Positions 22,075 through 32,900 of a DNA stretch of 64,000 nucleotides are shown here, piece by piece. A program made the position numbers and the translations under genes. Each line of letters begins with the position of its first letter. Position 1 is the first letter of the stretch. The notes under the pieces were generated by a model that searched no databases, had not been told where the DNA came from, and saw only the letters and a list, made by a program, of their open reading frames with translations. This DNA comes from Typhlomys cinereus (Eukaryota; Chordata; Mammalia; Rodentia; Platacanthomyidae): contig JALPQD010000090.1 in NCBI GenBank assembly GCA_023101885.1, forward strand, positions 1,971,569-2,035,568, given 5' to 3'.

Positions 22075-23942
22075 GTAAGAGAAAGAAACCAGATGAGACT
22101 GGTGCCTGCTGTCCTCAGCCCAGTTTCTGTCTTAAGATGGGTGCACTGCCCTGTGGACCAGAAACACTTCACTCACAGGTGCTTTCTGTCCTGTCTCATG
22201 CTCAGCTCAGAACTCTTGGCTCTTCAGGCATCTTCCTGGGCAAATCCGTAACCCTAAATATCGAAACTATAGAGAAAGAAATTGTCACAGCAGGTGTGAA
22301 GGCCAGTGTTCTCTCAATGTTAGGAAGAGTTGGACTGTTATTTGATTTTTTTTATTTCTCTCGTTCTAATGATGTTTGGAAGAACATATTTATAAGGGTG
22401 GTAAAAGCTCAGTGTGCTGTGCTTAAGAAGTAAAGCCTGCTTCCAGTGGCCTGGATTGGAGGCACAATAGAGGGCAATTTGTAAAACTCTTCTCCAGCTG
22501 TAAGAACAACTTCTAAGGGCTGTAGAAGATTTCCTAGTTCACTTCCCTTTGCTCTATTCCAATCAGTTTCTTCATTTCCGAGTGGCTGCTCAAGCCTTCA
22601 GTGACCTTCTGTCAAAGAACACTCAGTGTGCGCAGCTCCCTTCAGGTTCCCTTAATGGTCTTAACCTGCCAGTGGCCCTCTGTCTGTTTCGGTTTCCCCA
22701 CACATTCTTGTGTGTGAAAATTCAAAAGTAACCAATGATCTCTGCTTGAAGGAATGGAGTAAAGAGAAAGCTAATTCATATAATTAAGTGTCGTTAAAGA
22801 TAATAATTCTCAAGGACTTTTCAAACAATGCAGGAGGAATGATCCGGAGGAATCTTTTGTCTTGATAAATAGTACAAATTTCAACCTGTAGTTGTTTTAT
22901 GATGAAATGAATTTATTTATAATTCCTAAAATGTTTAAATATTTTATCAGTAAAATCCTATTATTTTAACTGTATAAAATAAAGGTTAATGCATTTCTTT
23001 GATAGAAAGCAGATTATATGTTATGGAAAAAGAAAGAATAGGGAAAACATACTTTGCAATAGAAGATAGCTGGTAACCTGTGGCAGCTTTGGAGAGAGAT
23101 GACAGGAAACAGAATTCTAGGGCTACAAACAACAGCATAAACTACCAGCAATCAACTGAAGGAACTGTAAGTGGACAATGGGTTTGTGGCTTACAGTAGA
23201 ACTTACCCGGTAGCTGAGGAGTTGATTTATTTCTTGAAAAATAAAATGACTTAGAAAATAAAGCTCTCTCCTATGAAAAAGAACTATTTCAAGGGGCTGA
23301 AAGTGTGGGTACTTAAGAAGGTAGTTTTTGTGTGTATGTAAAATAAGGGAGACATGAGCTCACTAAAAGTGGAATTTTCTTTATCTAGGGATTTAGGGAT
23401 CTTGGAATGGAAATCATCCCAACACAAGAACTGTGAGGCTCTTTAGCAAAGGTGTCAGTGTATTTCCTACAGAGAAAGCCTGGAAGCTTCAGATATAACA
23501 CGAAACTAAAATTGTCATGTGATAGAGCAAGGATAAGATTCCAGAGATGCCTCAGATCGTAGGGCTTGTTCTCACCTAAGGCTCACTAGATAAAGAGATA
23601 ACAATGAGGTGCAGCCCCAGACATCTCCTGATGTTTGAGATGAAGGGAAAGAGCAGCAGGATGGAGATTTCCTAGTCAGAGAAGGTGGAATAGGTGTGTG
23701 ATTCTCTAAAGAGACACAATTGATGATGCAGAGTTTAATTTTTTAAAAGTGACTGAGTCACAGACCATAACTGCTCATAGTTCACAATCTAAACACCCAA
23801 ACACTCCACAGGATTATGTAACACAGCAAGACTGCGTTCGGTTTTTTTTTTTTTTTCTGTCCTGCAAGAAAATCCAAGTCAGGAAAAATGGATTGGCCCC
23901 CTTCATAGCTCACATTCTACAAATTCTGTTTTCTTTCAGGTG

Positions 23943-24881
23943 ATGTTGAATCAAACCTTTGTCACTGAATTTCTCCTCCTGGGAGTGACAGACATACAAG
24001 ACCCACAGCCACTTCTCTTTGTCATGTTTTTCGCTATGTACCTTGTCAACTTGGCTGGGAATGGAGCCATCCTGATGGTCGTCATCTCAGATCCAAGACT
24101 GCACTCTCCCATGTATTTCTTCCTGGGAAATCTGGCGTGTCTAGACATCTGCTACTCCACCGTGACAGTGCCTAAGACGCTGGAGAACCTCCTCTCCATC
24201 AGGAAAGCGATTTCTTTCTTGGGGTGCATAACTCAGCTTCATTTCTTCCACTTCCTGGGGACCACAGAGTCCCTGCTGCTGGCGGTGATGGCGTTTGACC
24301 GCTTCGTGGCCATCTGCAAACCTCTCCATTACCCCGTCATCATGAACCGTCAGGTGTGTATCCAGATGGCTGTCACCATCTGGACCATTGCCTTTCTCCA
24401 TGCTCTTCTTCACTCTGTGATGACATCTCGTTTGAACTTCTGTGGCCCCAACCACATCCATCACTTCTTCTGTGATGTTAAGCCGATGCTTGATCTGGCC
24501 TGTGAGAGCACTGAGCTCAACCTGTGGCTGCTCAACACTGTCACAGGGACCATCGCCTCTGTCCCCTTCTTTCTGACATTTCTCTCCTATTTCTACATCA
24601 TCACCTACCTCTTCCTCAAGACCCGTTCTTGCAGCATGCTTCAGAAAGCGCTGTCCACGTGTGCCTCTCACTTCATGGTAGTAGTTCTCTTCTATGCTCC
24701 TGTTCTCTTCACCTACATCCGTTCAGCCTCGGGCAACTCCCTGGAGGACCGGGTCATCGCCATCATGTACAGCATGGTCACTCCTGCTCTCAATCCGCTC
24801 ATCTACACCCTGAGGAACAAAGAGGTGCGGGGGGCCTTGAACAGGATGATCAGAAGAAGACTCGGACGGGAAGAAATCTGA
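23943..24881 (+). CDS. Or12d-like: Olfactory receptor, OR12D family (gene 1)
   Basis: Seven-transmembrane G-protein-coupled odorant receptor, 312 residues and intact; in sensory neurons such receptors signal through G-olf in the ciliary membrane. Visible hallmarks: N-glycosylation site NQT at residue 3; PMYFFLGNLACLDICYS at the start of TM2; MAFDRFVAICKPLHY at the end of TM3 (DRF replacing the common DRY); extra cysteines of extracellular loop 2 (FCG, FFCD, LACES); KALSTCASH in TM6; NPLIYTLRNKEV at TM7. The start is the ATG at 23,943: it follows the splice acceptor TTTCAG by three bases, and the NQT N-terminus is family-typical. The sequence is closest to the OR12D2/OR12D3 group of the extended MHC. 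The C-terminus is a few residues longer (ending EEI) than in genes 2 and 3. It is clearly more diverged from those two than they are from each other. Confidence 0.95.
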   Translation: MLNQTFVTEFLLLGVTDIQDPQPLLFVMFFAMYLVNLAGNGAILMVVISDPRLHSPMYFFLGNLACLDICYSTVTVPKTLENLLSIRKAISFLGCITQLHFFHFLGTTESLLLAVMAFDRFVAICKPLHYPVIMNRQVCIQMAVTIWTIAFLHALLHSVMTSRLNFCGPNHIHHFFCDVKPMLDLACESTELNLWLLNTVTGTIASVPFFLTFLSYFYIITYLFLKTRSCSMLQKALSTCASHFMVVVLFYAPVLFTYIRSASGNSLEDRVIAIMYSMVTPALNPLIYTLRNKEVRGALNRMIRRRLGREEI

Positions 24882-24899
24882 ACTATTCCTGTGGGGAGT

Positions 24900-25380
24900 A
24901 AATAACTAGGTCATGAGAAAGTTGAGAAAACACATATCTGAATTACTGACATATACATATATGGACATTTGTGTTACAGAGCGAATCTTCTAATAGAGCA
25001 TATATTAGAAAATAAGGTCTAGTTATACTAAATAATATTTTTGTATTTAACACAAGGGAACTTGAATGTGTGGAACTCTAGCCACAGAGTTCAACTATTT
25101 TTTTTTATTTTGATGTATCTGCTGATAACCTTATGATAAACTCTATTATGTTCTTGTGTGTTATCAGGTATAATATATGTATACATTATCTGTATTTAGG
25201 ATAAATGAGCAATATGCCTAGACATGGTTATCTGTCAACACATATTGGATTAATAAAATTAGTATGCTTTCCTATTTTGTGGCATTTTATTTAAAACTAT
25301 GGTTCCCCAATTAGGAAAGTTATTTCCAACTGACAAATGAACTATGGGAAAATTTCAAGGTAAAACTTTTCCTCTTTTAT
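24900..25380. other. A/T-rich 3' flank of OR gene 1
   Basis: Likely 3' UTR and flank, with no other feature recognised. Confidence 0.4.
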
Positions 25381-25493
25381 TTCTTTCTCTGACATTCTCT
25401 TTCTTTCTTCCTTCTCCCTTCTTCTGCCCTTCCTTCTTGCCTCTTTCTCTTTTCTCCCTTCTGTCTCTTCTTTTCTTTTTCTTTTTCTTTTTT

Positions 25494-25582
25494 GAGACCA
25501 AGTCTCATATAGTACAGTCTGGTCTTGAATTCCTCCACTTCCCAAGTGCCAGTATTATAAACATGTATCACCACTCCCAGGC
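25494..25582 (-). mobile_element. B1 SINE (7SL-derived), short copy
   Basis: Plus strand begins GAGACCAAGTCTCATATAG and includes TCTGGTCTTGAATTCCTCC and CTTCCCAAGTGCCAG, the antisense of the B1/Alu left-monomer signature, preceded by a T/C-rich tail (25,380-25,493). Supports a rodent genome. Confidence 0.88.
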
Positions 25583-25599
25583 TTTTAAAAAATTAGTTT

Positions 25600-27550
25600 T
25601 AAAAATATATTTCATCAATTCAACATATAAGAAATAACAACATGTAACTACATTGAGATAGTTTACAGCTGTTTTTCAGTCTTTAAGATCTGGTCAGAAT
25701 CTTTTCCAATTTGTCCTGGCCACTTTCTGAGTGCTGAGTTCCTTAATTACTTATGGAGAGTCTTAACGTGACTAATAAACCCCAATGTGAGAATGTCCTT
25801 TGTGGTTAGAGTCGTTTATGGATCCTTCCTACACTTTTCAGAGTTTCTGGCCTTATCCTTCCAAACAAAGGTACAATTAAAAAAAAAACCCAAGTATATT
25901 AAAAACAAAACCCAAAACCTCCCAAAATCAAAAACAAAAAAGCAGCAACAACAGCTACAGACTTTTCTCTGAAAGCACCTTAGTCTACAGATGGAACACA
26001 AAGGGGTGGTAAGCAGGACTCCTTTCTGCAGCCCAAGTCATTAGACCCTAAGTGACCAGGTCTCTGGGTCCCAGATCTGCTGGCTTGGGAATCTTTCCTG
26101 CTCACTCTGGTTGTTTCACAGTTGCAACTTAAAAGATTTTGAGAGCTTTGCTGAATCAAGTGCAATGAACACATTCGTGCTTCTACTTCCTATCATTTCA
26201 GTTCTGATCTTATATACAGCAATATTGCTTCTGGCTCCAATGCCCGAAGCTTTCCTCTATGTTCCTTTTCAAAGATGCACCACGTTTAAAATTTTTGGGA
26301 AGAACTTCGGTTTATCTTTTTTTTTTCTTTAACTATGGAGTATGATTTTTCTTTTCATTTAAACCATCAGGGGCTGTGCTGGTTTTGACTATTATTTTTT
26401 AAAAAAGGGTTATTTAAGGAATGTTATATTTTTTTTCTTTTTAGAGGACACCTTGTGGAGCTGGGTACACCCCTCCAAGAACAGAGGTTCCCCCATTTCT
26501 TGAAGATGGTTGTTTATATTGTCCTTTTTGGACTGTAAAACATATGCATCGGCCAAGAAACTTGCTCAGAGTTCTTTGGCTCTAAGAAACTGACTGAAAA
26601 GCAAGTGTAATTTAGAAAAAAGTATACAGAGGGTAGGGTATGGTTGGAGGTAGGGATTAAATAGAGTGGGGAACTAAGGAGGGTAACAGAGGAAGAAGCA
26701 GAAATATCGCTGAAGGAAAGTCAGGGACACAATCAGTATTCAAGAAGACTCCCGCAATCAGTTGAAGAAACAGTTCAGGTGAGAAGATTGTATTTCATCT
26801 TCAGAAAGGAAAAGAAACTGAAAAAAAAAAAAAACCCAATACAACTTCCTTCAAAAGCAAGCTAGGGGATAAGAACTTTCTTAAAATAACAAAGGGACTT
26901 AAATGACTTAGAAGAGAACAGGAAGAACAGTCAGTGAAAGATAGACGAAGGCAAAACAAACCTTGACAGTGGAAGTTGATAAAGATCTAAATCTTGAAAG
27001 AGAAAAACCAAACCAAAATAGCAGAAATGGGAAGCTACTAGAAGGACCGTACAGACTGAACAGAAAGATGGCACACAGGTAAAGAGGGCAGAACACTGTG
27101 AATAGAGAAGGAAATGTATGCATACAAGGTACCAAACTTGTGGAGGATAAGCAGGAAGACAGAGCTCCAGGATTTCATCTAGGGAAACAGGCTTATCTAG
27201 TCAGCTGTGGAAATCACTGTTAAGATCACAATTGGTCTCAAAATGAGGAAGGAAAGAGCACATGGAGCAATTCCTAGGTAAGCACAGCCTGTTTGGGTCC
27301 TGGCTGCAGAGATGCTGCAAGAAACACGCTGTTCATTTAAGTCCTTCGACCCTTGATCTTCTTGTATTAAAACAGGAAGGATTTTAATAATGTTCTCTGG
27401 ACATATTTTAGAATTTAATGAGCAAAAATATTGCAGAATCGAGAACAATATTTTACATATGAGGAGTATAAAAGCAGTGGTGTTTCTTTTTTTTATTATT
27501 CTTTTAGTGCTTCCTACATGAATATAGTGAATTTATGATAAAGAATCAAA
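25600..27550. other. Unassigned sequence
   Basis: No gene, structured RNA or named repeat recognised; contains several A- or T-rich runs. Confidence 0.4.
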
Positions 27551-27554
27551 TCAA

Positions 27555-27790
27555 AATTTTTTATTATTTTATTTTTCTAGTTATAAGCATATTGAGTACT
27601 CATCCCTGCTTCCCTTCATCTCCCCTCCATCCCATCCTCTTCCCTTCCCTCCATCAATCCATCCCATTCCCTCCCTCCTCCTTCCTGTCTGCTTCTATGG
27701 ACACCAGGGTTCCCTCTGGGTTCTCTACTTTTGTGGGGGTTTAGGCCTCTTGTGGCATACAAAGTTGCCTCTCTTCATCCATCCCACTGA
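27555..27790 (-). mobile_element. LINE-1 3' UTR fragment
   Basis: T-rich start, TATAAGCATATTGAGTACTC, a polypyrimidine tract, and 3' UTR text shared with 41,390-41,560 and 55,410-55,570. Minus orientation, severely 5'-truncated. Confidence 0.8.
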
Positions 27791-28109
27791 TAGGAGCAGG
27801 CAGCTTGCAATGGTATTTCTTTATAGTAACTTTGCAGCACATGAAATTATGAGGAGTGGTCAATGAATATGCACTGAACTTTCCTGTCCAGTAGTTAGAA
27901 TGAAAACATACTAAAAATACAAAGTGCATTGCTTGTACGTCTATTTTGTAATCTGTGGTAGACGACAGATCACGGGAAGGTATTTCTTGAATAAATCCAC
28001 TATGGCACTTTTTGTACCTAAAAGATGTAAGGATATGTTTGGGAAAGAATAGACTGTTAACTCAAACATGGAAAATTGTGAATTTTTAGACCATAAATTT
28101 ATTATTATT

Positions 28110-28393
28110 GCTTTTTGTGTGTATATAGGTGTGGCTGTGTATAGATACACATGCGTGTATCAGAGGGCACTGTGTATGTCTTTGGAAGCCCAAGAGGGAC
28201 TTTGGGAGTCATCATGGATTTTTCTACCTCTCTATTGCTTTTCTCTGGGGGTTTTCTAGGTTCTGCCTTCCAAAGGCAGAAGTACAGGCCAAGGCCATTT
28301 CCTCCTGGTGTTTTAATGAGGGACCTGGGATCTAAAATCAGGTCCTTTTGCTTTTAAGGCAAAGACTTTAAGCCCTAAACTATCTTTAACCCA
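28110..28393 (-). mobile_element. Older tRNA SINE, minus orientation
   Basis: Same older subfamily as 17,952-18,149: a short CA/TG-rich lead, GAAGCCCAAGAGGGACTTTG body, and the GGGACCTGGGATCTAAAATC head antisense. Confidence 0.78.
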
Positions 28394-28819
28394 GAGAGTA
28401 TATTTTAAGAAAACCATCATGCTGCTAACAGGAAAATGTGAGACTTAGGAACCAAAACACACTCAGTTCTATAGAAGTACAGAGGATGAGTACATCACTT
28501 CTTTGTCAGTCAGATGATGTATATGCCATGAACTTCTTAACATCCATTCCAACTTGCCTTACACTTTATACAACCAGGAAATTCACTAAAGTGAGAAGGC
28601 AGACTCACAACTTTGAGGAGATGAAATAGATTACTACCAGGTTGCCAAGACCTGTGTTGCTTGTGGACATGAAACTAAGGAGCAAATGGGAGGAAAGAAA
28701 ACAGTAAGAAAGACTCAAGGACCACAGAGGAATTGCCCAAGGCTGCAGCTCCCTCCCTCCCAGATTTGGAAAAGTTCAGTTTATTCTCACATCCATCCAT
28801 CTCAGCACAGGGGACAAGC

Positions 28820-28858
28820 TCTCCTGGGATTTTATGTCTAGAGGTCGGTCTCATTAAA
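28820..28858 (+). promoter_or_regulatory. Candidate OR promoter motifs, unit 1
   Basis: TCTCCTGGGA (28820-28829) is one mismatch from an Olf1/EBF core, and TCATTAAA (28851-28858) is homeodomain-like. Both are preserved in unit 2 at 49,090-49,099 and 49,121-49,128. Olfactory receptor promoters typically pair these two motif types; functional assignment is inference. Confidence 0.4.
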
Positions 28859-28899
28859 CCCTGCAGAGCTGCAGGTGACAGAGAGGTTTCTCAGGGCAA

Positions 28900-29015
28900 A
28901 GAACATGTGTCAGAAGCTCAGCATGAACCATCACTTGAAGCTCTCTACAGCTCCTGTCATTTCTGTGTGTAAGACTGAAAAGCTTCCTGACTCATGGCTC
29001 TGAGCAGCCAATCAG
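28900..29015 (+). other. Candidate non-coding first exon, OR gene 2
   Basis: GAGCAGCCAATCAG followed by GTAAGATAGAGGG is a good donor, matching unit 2 (49,287) and unit 0 (22,074). The start of the exon is not determined. The likely acceptor is TTTTTTTGAAG ending at 37,742, giving an intron of about 8.7 kb that contains a large L1. Confidence 0.6.
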
Positions 29016-29997
29016 GTAAGATAGAGGGTTAGGAGAGAACTTGGAAGGTTCCTGCATCTTCTAATCTTCTGGGAGTTGTCTGTCCATTAGTAGTGATTAC
29101 ACTTCAGCATCCAGGATGCAGAGGTGATTACCTGTCCTGTGATGGACTCCTGGGGGTGTTGTGAAGGCACTTTGGTATCTGTTTCTGTCATCATGTCTGG
29201 TCCTCTAAACATCCTCTGAAGCAAATCTGAAATCTTTGACTCTTGAAACTGTGACAAAGAAAATCATCACTAAGGACTATCTGACGGCTGCTTTGCCTTA
29301 AAAGTTGGAAAAATAAGCTTCCCCGTACATGGCTTTGGAATTAAATTGTTTGGGGTTCCAGGTATCCTAAGTAACCTTTGGCTTACAGCTTCATTGGTAA
29401 ATGGGAGTGTTGAGTGTTTTTATAAACAGACAAAATATACCTACTTTTACAAATACTCTTCTGAGTTATTTGAAGGGATTGCATCACTTCTCAAAAATTC
29501 TTTCAACAATAAATGTATAATCCCTTGGGATCCTTACACATTTTTGCAGCTCATTAATTTTCCTTTGGTCACATCCAGTTGTTTTCTTCTCCTAGTGATT
29601 CTCGGGTCTCCAATGGCTTCCCTGTTGTCAGAATCATTGCCCAGCTCTAGTACTCCTTGTGACTTCTCTCAGTATCCCCAATTCTGTGGTCCTCCACTCC
29701 ACAATGAGTTCTCCCCTTCCATATGCAGGAGCTTTAGTAGTCATCAAAACAGTATTGATTATACAAATTAAATGAAAAAGGTGAGTACCTTTGGGAGAAA
29801 GTGTACTTTTGTTTGCTAGAGGAAAATCAAATAGAAATAACACTTTTGAAAAGAGAAGACTTGAAATTTCTGACAATTTTGGGGAAAACAAACATAAGAC
29901 AGATGTCAGAGACCATAAAAGAACATAATTATTATTTTTTCATCAATGGAACTAGAAGAAAGGAAGGTAAACTTCCTCAATATCCGAGGTATGACTT

Positions 29998-32900
29998 ATT
30001 TTTTTATCATTTAAAAATTTCTGAAATTTTTATATATAAGCAGAGTGAGTTTATGTCCTTTCCCTCAGCCCCTGTTTCTACCCCCTACTCTCCCTCTGTT
30101 CACCAGTCCAGATATGTCCTTCCCATTCTCATGTCTCCCTTTATTGTGGACCACTGGCCTCTTTTTGGGGTGCCTGTGCTGGGACTAGTCCAAGCATCTG
30201 TGATAAGTGCAAGTGGCCCTCCAGTGGCCAGATCTATGAATGGCAATGTTCCCCTTCTGTCTGGCTCCTGCCTAATAGAGTCTTGTTTATTTGTTTCTTC
30301 TGAAATCCTTGCCCATGGGACATTGCTGATTTGGCAGTCTTTGTGAGAATCTAGGAGAAGTAGATGTTACTGTGGTGAGCTCCTGGATGCAGCAGGCCTG
30401 TTGTGACTGAAGTCTCATGACAAAGCAGTACTTCTCCCCACCCCTGTATTCTCTTAAATCTTACCATCCCCTTCTCTGCTAGGTTTCCTGAGCCTTAGGA
30501 TGGGGAGTGATTTTGATGACCTGATTAGGATGAACTGAGCATTCTAGAGTGGTCTATATTCTGCATTCTGGCCAATTGTGGTTCTCTGCCTGTTTAATCA
30601 TCCATTGCAGCAGGATGATCTTGGTTGATAGCTAGGAGTATAAGTGTTTAGATGGTAGTTTACTATCAGGAATTTATAGTTAACACTAAGGCTTCTTTCT
30701 GCTCCTGTCTAATGTTTATTTTCTCCCCTTCTGCTGTTATTTGGATAGGCTTACATGTACCAGGTATGAGTCCCCTGACAGTAAGGGGGGACTCATTCGA
30801 AGAGTAATTGACTACACAAGGGCATTATGTAAAACCGTTGCTCCACTGGACTTTCCTTGCTAGAATTTTTGTAGCTTTGCTTAGTTTGGTGGGGCCGCTG
30901 GACCTTTTTTTTTTCTGAGCCACTTGTCCCCTTTACCATGTAATATCCCTTTTCTTCCCTCCCCTTTAAAATTTCAATTTCTTAATTGTCTTTTTCATCT
31001 ATTTGTCTTTTTTTGTTTCCACTATTTTAGGCTCTCTTTTAGGCTCTTCCTCTGCCACCTTGACTTATTTTCCTTTGTAGACAGGTGGGTGTTATAGAAT
31101 TTTTCCATTTGAATATAACATTCTGAGCGTTCAATGCTAGCATCCACTTGGAAGGAGAATATATGGCATATGTCTTTTTTGCATCTAGGATACCTCATTG
31201 AATATAATTTCTTCCAATTCCATCCATCCACCAGTAAATTTTATTCATTTTCTTGACTGCTGAATAGCACTCCATTGTGCATATGTAACATATTTTCATA
31301 TGTTGGACATCTAGGTTGATCTTATTTCTTTGCTATTGTCAACAGGGCTGCAATGACAATAGATAAACAAATGTCTCTGTAATAAAATATAGCATTCTTT
31401 GCGACTATTTTCAAGAGTGGGATGGCTGAGTTGTATGGAAATTTTATTTTTAACTTTTTTAGAAACCTCCATACTGATCTCTAAGGGGGTATAAGTTTCC
31501 ATGCCCACCAGTAATGAATGAGGATCACTTCTCACATTCTCACCAGCATTTTGGATTTTACCCATTCTGACTGGAATGAGGTGACATCTCAGGGTGGTTT
31601 TAATTTGCATTTCACATTCTCACCAGTGTTTTTTATTTTAGTCATTCTAACTAGAATGTGTTGATATCTCAGGGTGGTTTTAATTTGCATTTCCCTAATG
31701 GCTAGGGAAATAGAATGGTTTTAAAGATATTTGCTAGGCTTTTCAATTTTGTCTATGAAAAGTTTCTTTTTAGTTCTAAGGCTTATTTATTTTATTTTAT
31801 TTTTCCACAATCATACAAGTTCAGTAGGCAACCCAGTCCTCTCCTTCCCTCCACCCCTCCCCAGTCCCTTTTTGCCCTCTCCCCCCCTTTTCCCCTTCCT
31901 TTAACACCCCTTCTTCCCTTTCTCCCAGTGCCTCTCCCTTCCCCTATCCTATTCCCTGGAGCATCCTTTTGTGTGAATGCCAAACCTCTGAGTCCTCCAC
32001 CCTAGTGAGGTGTAAGGACTCAGTGGCATACCCAGAAGCCCTTTCTTGGGCTCCCTGTTAGTATGGGAACACTTCCATACTGTTAATCCCTTGCTTCTAA
32101 GGATTCTCTGCCTGTGATCCATACTAGACTTTGGGAAGCTGCTGACATGTCAGTCATTGTGCAGGTCATGCAAAGTCTGAATATGGCTACTGCAACCCTA
32201 ACTTGTGTGGAGTAGCTTGCATATCGTTGCTCCTGCTCTTAGAATCTTGCCGTCCCCTCCTCCAGTGCTTAGGATGGGGAGAGATTTGGCTGGTCTGGTT
32301 CCAGGTGATTAATGTAGGGTCTTTGGTGTTCTAAATTATGGTTTGTTGTTGATTTCAGTTTTGCTTTTCCTGCACTGCTAAGGCTCATTTTTGAAGTGGG
32401 TTGTTTACTTCCTTGATGTTTATTTTTTGTGTTCATTGTATAGTCTGTATATTAGACCTGTATCAGATAAGTGGCTAGGAAAATGTTTTTCTCATTTCAT
32501 GAGTTGCTTTTTAACAACGTCTTCTATTGAATTTCATGAAATCCCACTTTTTGAGTGTTGATCTTATTCCCTGTGTATTTGGGGTCCTATTCAGAAAATG
32601 CTGACCTAGGCCAATCAATTCAGGTATAGTCCCTATTCTTTCTTCTAAGAGTTACATTGCTTCTGGTCTAACATTAAGGTTTTTTATTCATTTGGATTTA
32701 GTTTTCATGCAGGGTGACAGTTAAAGATCCAGTTTCATTCTTCTGCCTGTAGACATCCAGTTTTTTCAGCACCGTTTGTTGCAGATGTTGTCCTTTTTCC
32801 AGTTGAGTTGAAATTCCAATTGAATTCCAATTGGTGAAGATCAGGTGACTGTAGGTTCATGAGTCTATTTTTGGGTCTTCCATTTTAACCCATTGATCAA

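Larger units (their letters stand above)
21800..28640 (+). repeat. Olfactory receptor duplicon unit 0 (oldest)
   Basis: The sequence GCACCAGGGGACAAACTC (about 21,861) corresponds to GCACAGGGGACAAGCTC in unit 1 (28,805) and unit 2 (49,075). The presumed non-coding first exon with its splice donor and the receptor gene lie in the same order. Non-coding similarity to units 1 and 2 is patchy, so this is the most diverged copy. Spacing to the equivalent point in unit 1 is about 6.9 kb. Confidence 0.7.

Noticed and set aside
24141..24671. 176-residue minus-strand ORF over OR gene 1 (also 132-residue ones over genes 2 and 3)
   Set aside because: Antisense shadow of the conserved receptor coding sequence; no independent family resemblance.
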